Source of the DNA: an uncultured Clostridia bacterium
GTDB taxonomy: Bacteria > Bacillota_A > Clostridia > Christensenellales > CAG-138
Reading direction: 5' to 3'
DNA: 7,626 nt
NCBI GenBank assembly: GCA_946623765.1
Contig: CAMORL010000078.1
Coordinates: 1 to 7,626, forward strand
The notes beneath the pieces were generated by a model, which was not told the origin of the DNA, made no database searches, and worked only from the letters and a program-made list of their open reading frames with translations. Every line of letters begins with the position of its first letter. Within the stretch, counting starts at the first letter, position 1. This document shows positions 6,784 to 7,626 of this stretch, piece by piece. The translations under genes were made by a program, and so were the position numbers.

Positions 6784-6787
6784 GAGG
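6782..6787 (+). promoter_or_regulatory. Ribosome binding site of floA, overlapping the upstream stop codon
   Basis: Consensus AGGAGG, 6 nt before the floA ATG at 6794. Its first two bases are also the last two of the TAG stop of the zinc-ribbon gene. Confidence 0.9.
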
Positions 6788-6793
6788 ACTAAT

Positions 6794-7626
6794 ATGGAAG
6801 CGTTCATTCCCTGGATCATCGGCGCGGCAGTCGTCGTATTTCTGATCATCTTCTTCACGTTCGTACCGCTCGGACTGTGGATCTCCGCAAGCGCATCCGG
6901 CGTCAAGATCGGGCTGTTCCAGCTCGTCGGCATGCGGATCCGCAAGGTCAACGCCGCGGACATCGTGAACCCGATGATTAAGGCAACCAAAGCGGGTCTC
7001 AAGATCCCGATGAACAAGCTCGAAGCGCACTATCTCGCAAAGGGCGGCAAACTGAGCGGCAAGGCGAGCGTCAACCGCGTGGTCGACTCTCTGATCGCGG
7101 CGCAGCGCGCAGGCATTCCGCTGGACTTTGAACGTTCCTGCGCGATCGACCTTGCGGGACGCGACGTGCTGAACGCGGTTCAGATGAGCGTCAACCCGAA
7201 GGTCATTGAAACCCCGATCATCGCGGCGGTCGCAATGGACGGCATCGAGCTTCGCGCAAAGGCGAAGGTCACGGTCCGTGCGAACATCGACCGTCTCGTC
7301 GGCGGCGCGGGCGAAGAAACCATCATCGCACGTGTCGGCGAAGGCATCGTTACCACCGTCGGTTCGGCGTCGAGCCACAAGGAAGTTCTCGAAAATCCGG
7401 ACTCCATCTCCCGCACCGTACTGTCGAAGGGCCTTGACGCGGGCACCGCGTTCGAGATTCTCTCCATCGACATCGCAGACGTAGACGTCGGCAGAAACGT
7501 CGGCGCGCAGCTGCAGATCGACCAGGCGGAGGCAGACAAGCGCATCGCGCAGGCAAAGGCGGAGGAACGCCGCGCCATGGCAGTTGCGCAGGAGCAGGAG
7601 AACGTCGCGGAAGTGCAGCGCATGCG
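6794..7626 (+). CDS. floA: Flotillin-like protein FloA (3' end beyond the window)
   Basis: Membrane scaffold of bacterial functional membrane microdomains. The window carries 277 codons plus two bases with no stop; Bacillus FloA is about 331 residues, so about 50 residues are missing on the right. An N-terminal hydrophobic segment (about 5-30, ending [13 protein letters not shown]) anchors the protein from the cytoplasmic side. The SPFH domain follows with stretches nearly identical to Bacillus FloA as I recall it: [10 protein letters not shown] (117-126), [12 protein letters not shown] (129-140), [11 protein letters not shown] (167-177) and [11 protein letters not shown] (221-231). The Ala/Glu-rich coiled-coil region begins near 244 with [20 protein letters not shown]. 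About seven extra residues (near 84-91) lie between HYLA and VNRVV. It is the third gene after nfeD and the zinc-ribbon gene, with its own consensus ribosome site. Identification as FloA, not the longer FloT, is firm. Confidence 0.96.
   Translation, partial: MEAFIPWIIGAAVVVFLIIFFTFVPLGLWISASASGVKIGLFQLVGMRIRKVNAADIVNPMIKATKAGLKIPMNKLEAHYLAKGGKLSGKASVNRVVDSLIAAQRAGIPLDFERSCAIDLAGRDVLNAVQMSVNPKVIETPIIAAVAMDGIELRAKAKVTVRANIDRLVGGAGEETIIARVGEGIVTTVGSASSHKEVLENPDSISRTVLSKGLDAGTAFEILSIDIADVDVGRNVGAQLQIDQAEADKRIAQAKAEERRAMAVAQEQENVAEVQRM

Noticed and set aside
7180..7623. 147-codon minus-strand frame across floA
   Set aside because: Antisense to strongly conserved FloA sequence; Ser/Arg/Thr-rich translation with no recognisable domain.

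Overview
The window looks like chromosomal DNA of a Gram-positive anaerobe in the Clostridia (Bacillota). The basis is strong AGGAGG-type ribosome binding sites, a YtrA-type GntR/ABC operon, a FloA flotillin with a short NfeD partner, and A/U-tailed hairpin terminators. Coding DNA is GC-rich by eye with many GCG, GAC and ATC codons, while intergenic gaps are AT-rich. I cannot assign a genus. Nothing points to a phage, transposon, plasmid or CRISPR locus.

Layout: positions 158-3592 (minus strand) form a three-gene operon: a YtrA-type GntR repressor, an ABC ATPase, and a large ABC-2-like permease with a C-terminal soluble domain. It starts at a promoter near 3626-3654 that overlaps a tandem 9-bp repeat, and ends at a hairpin terminator at 32-75. 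Positions 3765-5959 (minus strand) form a two-gene unit: a Mn-type cation diffusion facilitator, then a PfkB-family sugar kinase joined by a 4-nt ATGA overlap, ending in a clean terminator at 3734-3751. A 123-nt AT-rich gap (5960-6082) carries back-to-back promoters. Positions 6083 to the window end (plus strand) hold nfeD (short form), a 69-residue zinc-ribbon membrane protein, and floA, which runs off the right edge. The other gene-free stretches, 1-157 and 3593-3764, hold only the two terminators and the GntR promoter/operator. I see nothing convincing in 1-31.

How the genes work together: the GntR/ABC set is expected to be a self-repressed export or envelope-stress transporter. The CDF pump probably exports Mn2+ (or a related divalent ion). 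Its coupled PfkB kinase has no obvious functional link to it. The NfeD/zinc-ribbon/FloA set should act in flotillin membrane microdomains. Three junctions (3203-3206, 4721-4724, 6574-6577) use the same ATGA overlap, suggesting translational coupling.

I do not see a clearly new system. The most interesting item is the small zinc-ribbon membrane protein inserted between nfeD and floA. The operator architecture, the extracytoplasmic permease domain and the CDF/PfkB coupling are lesser leads.
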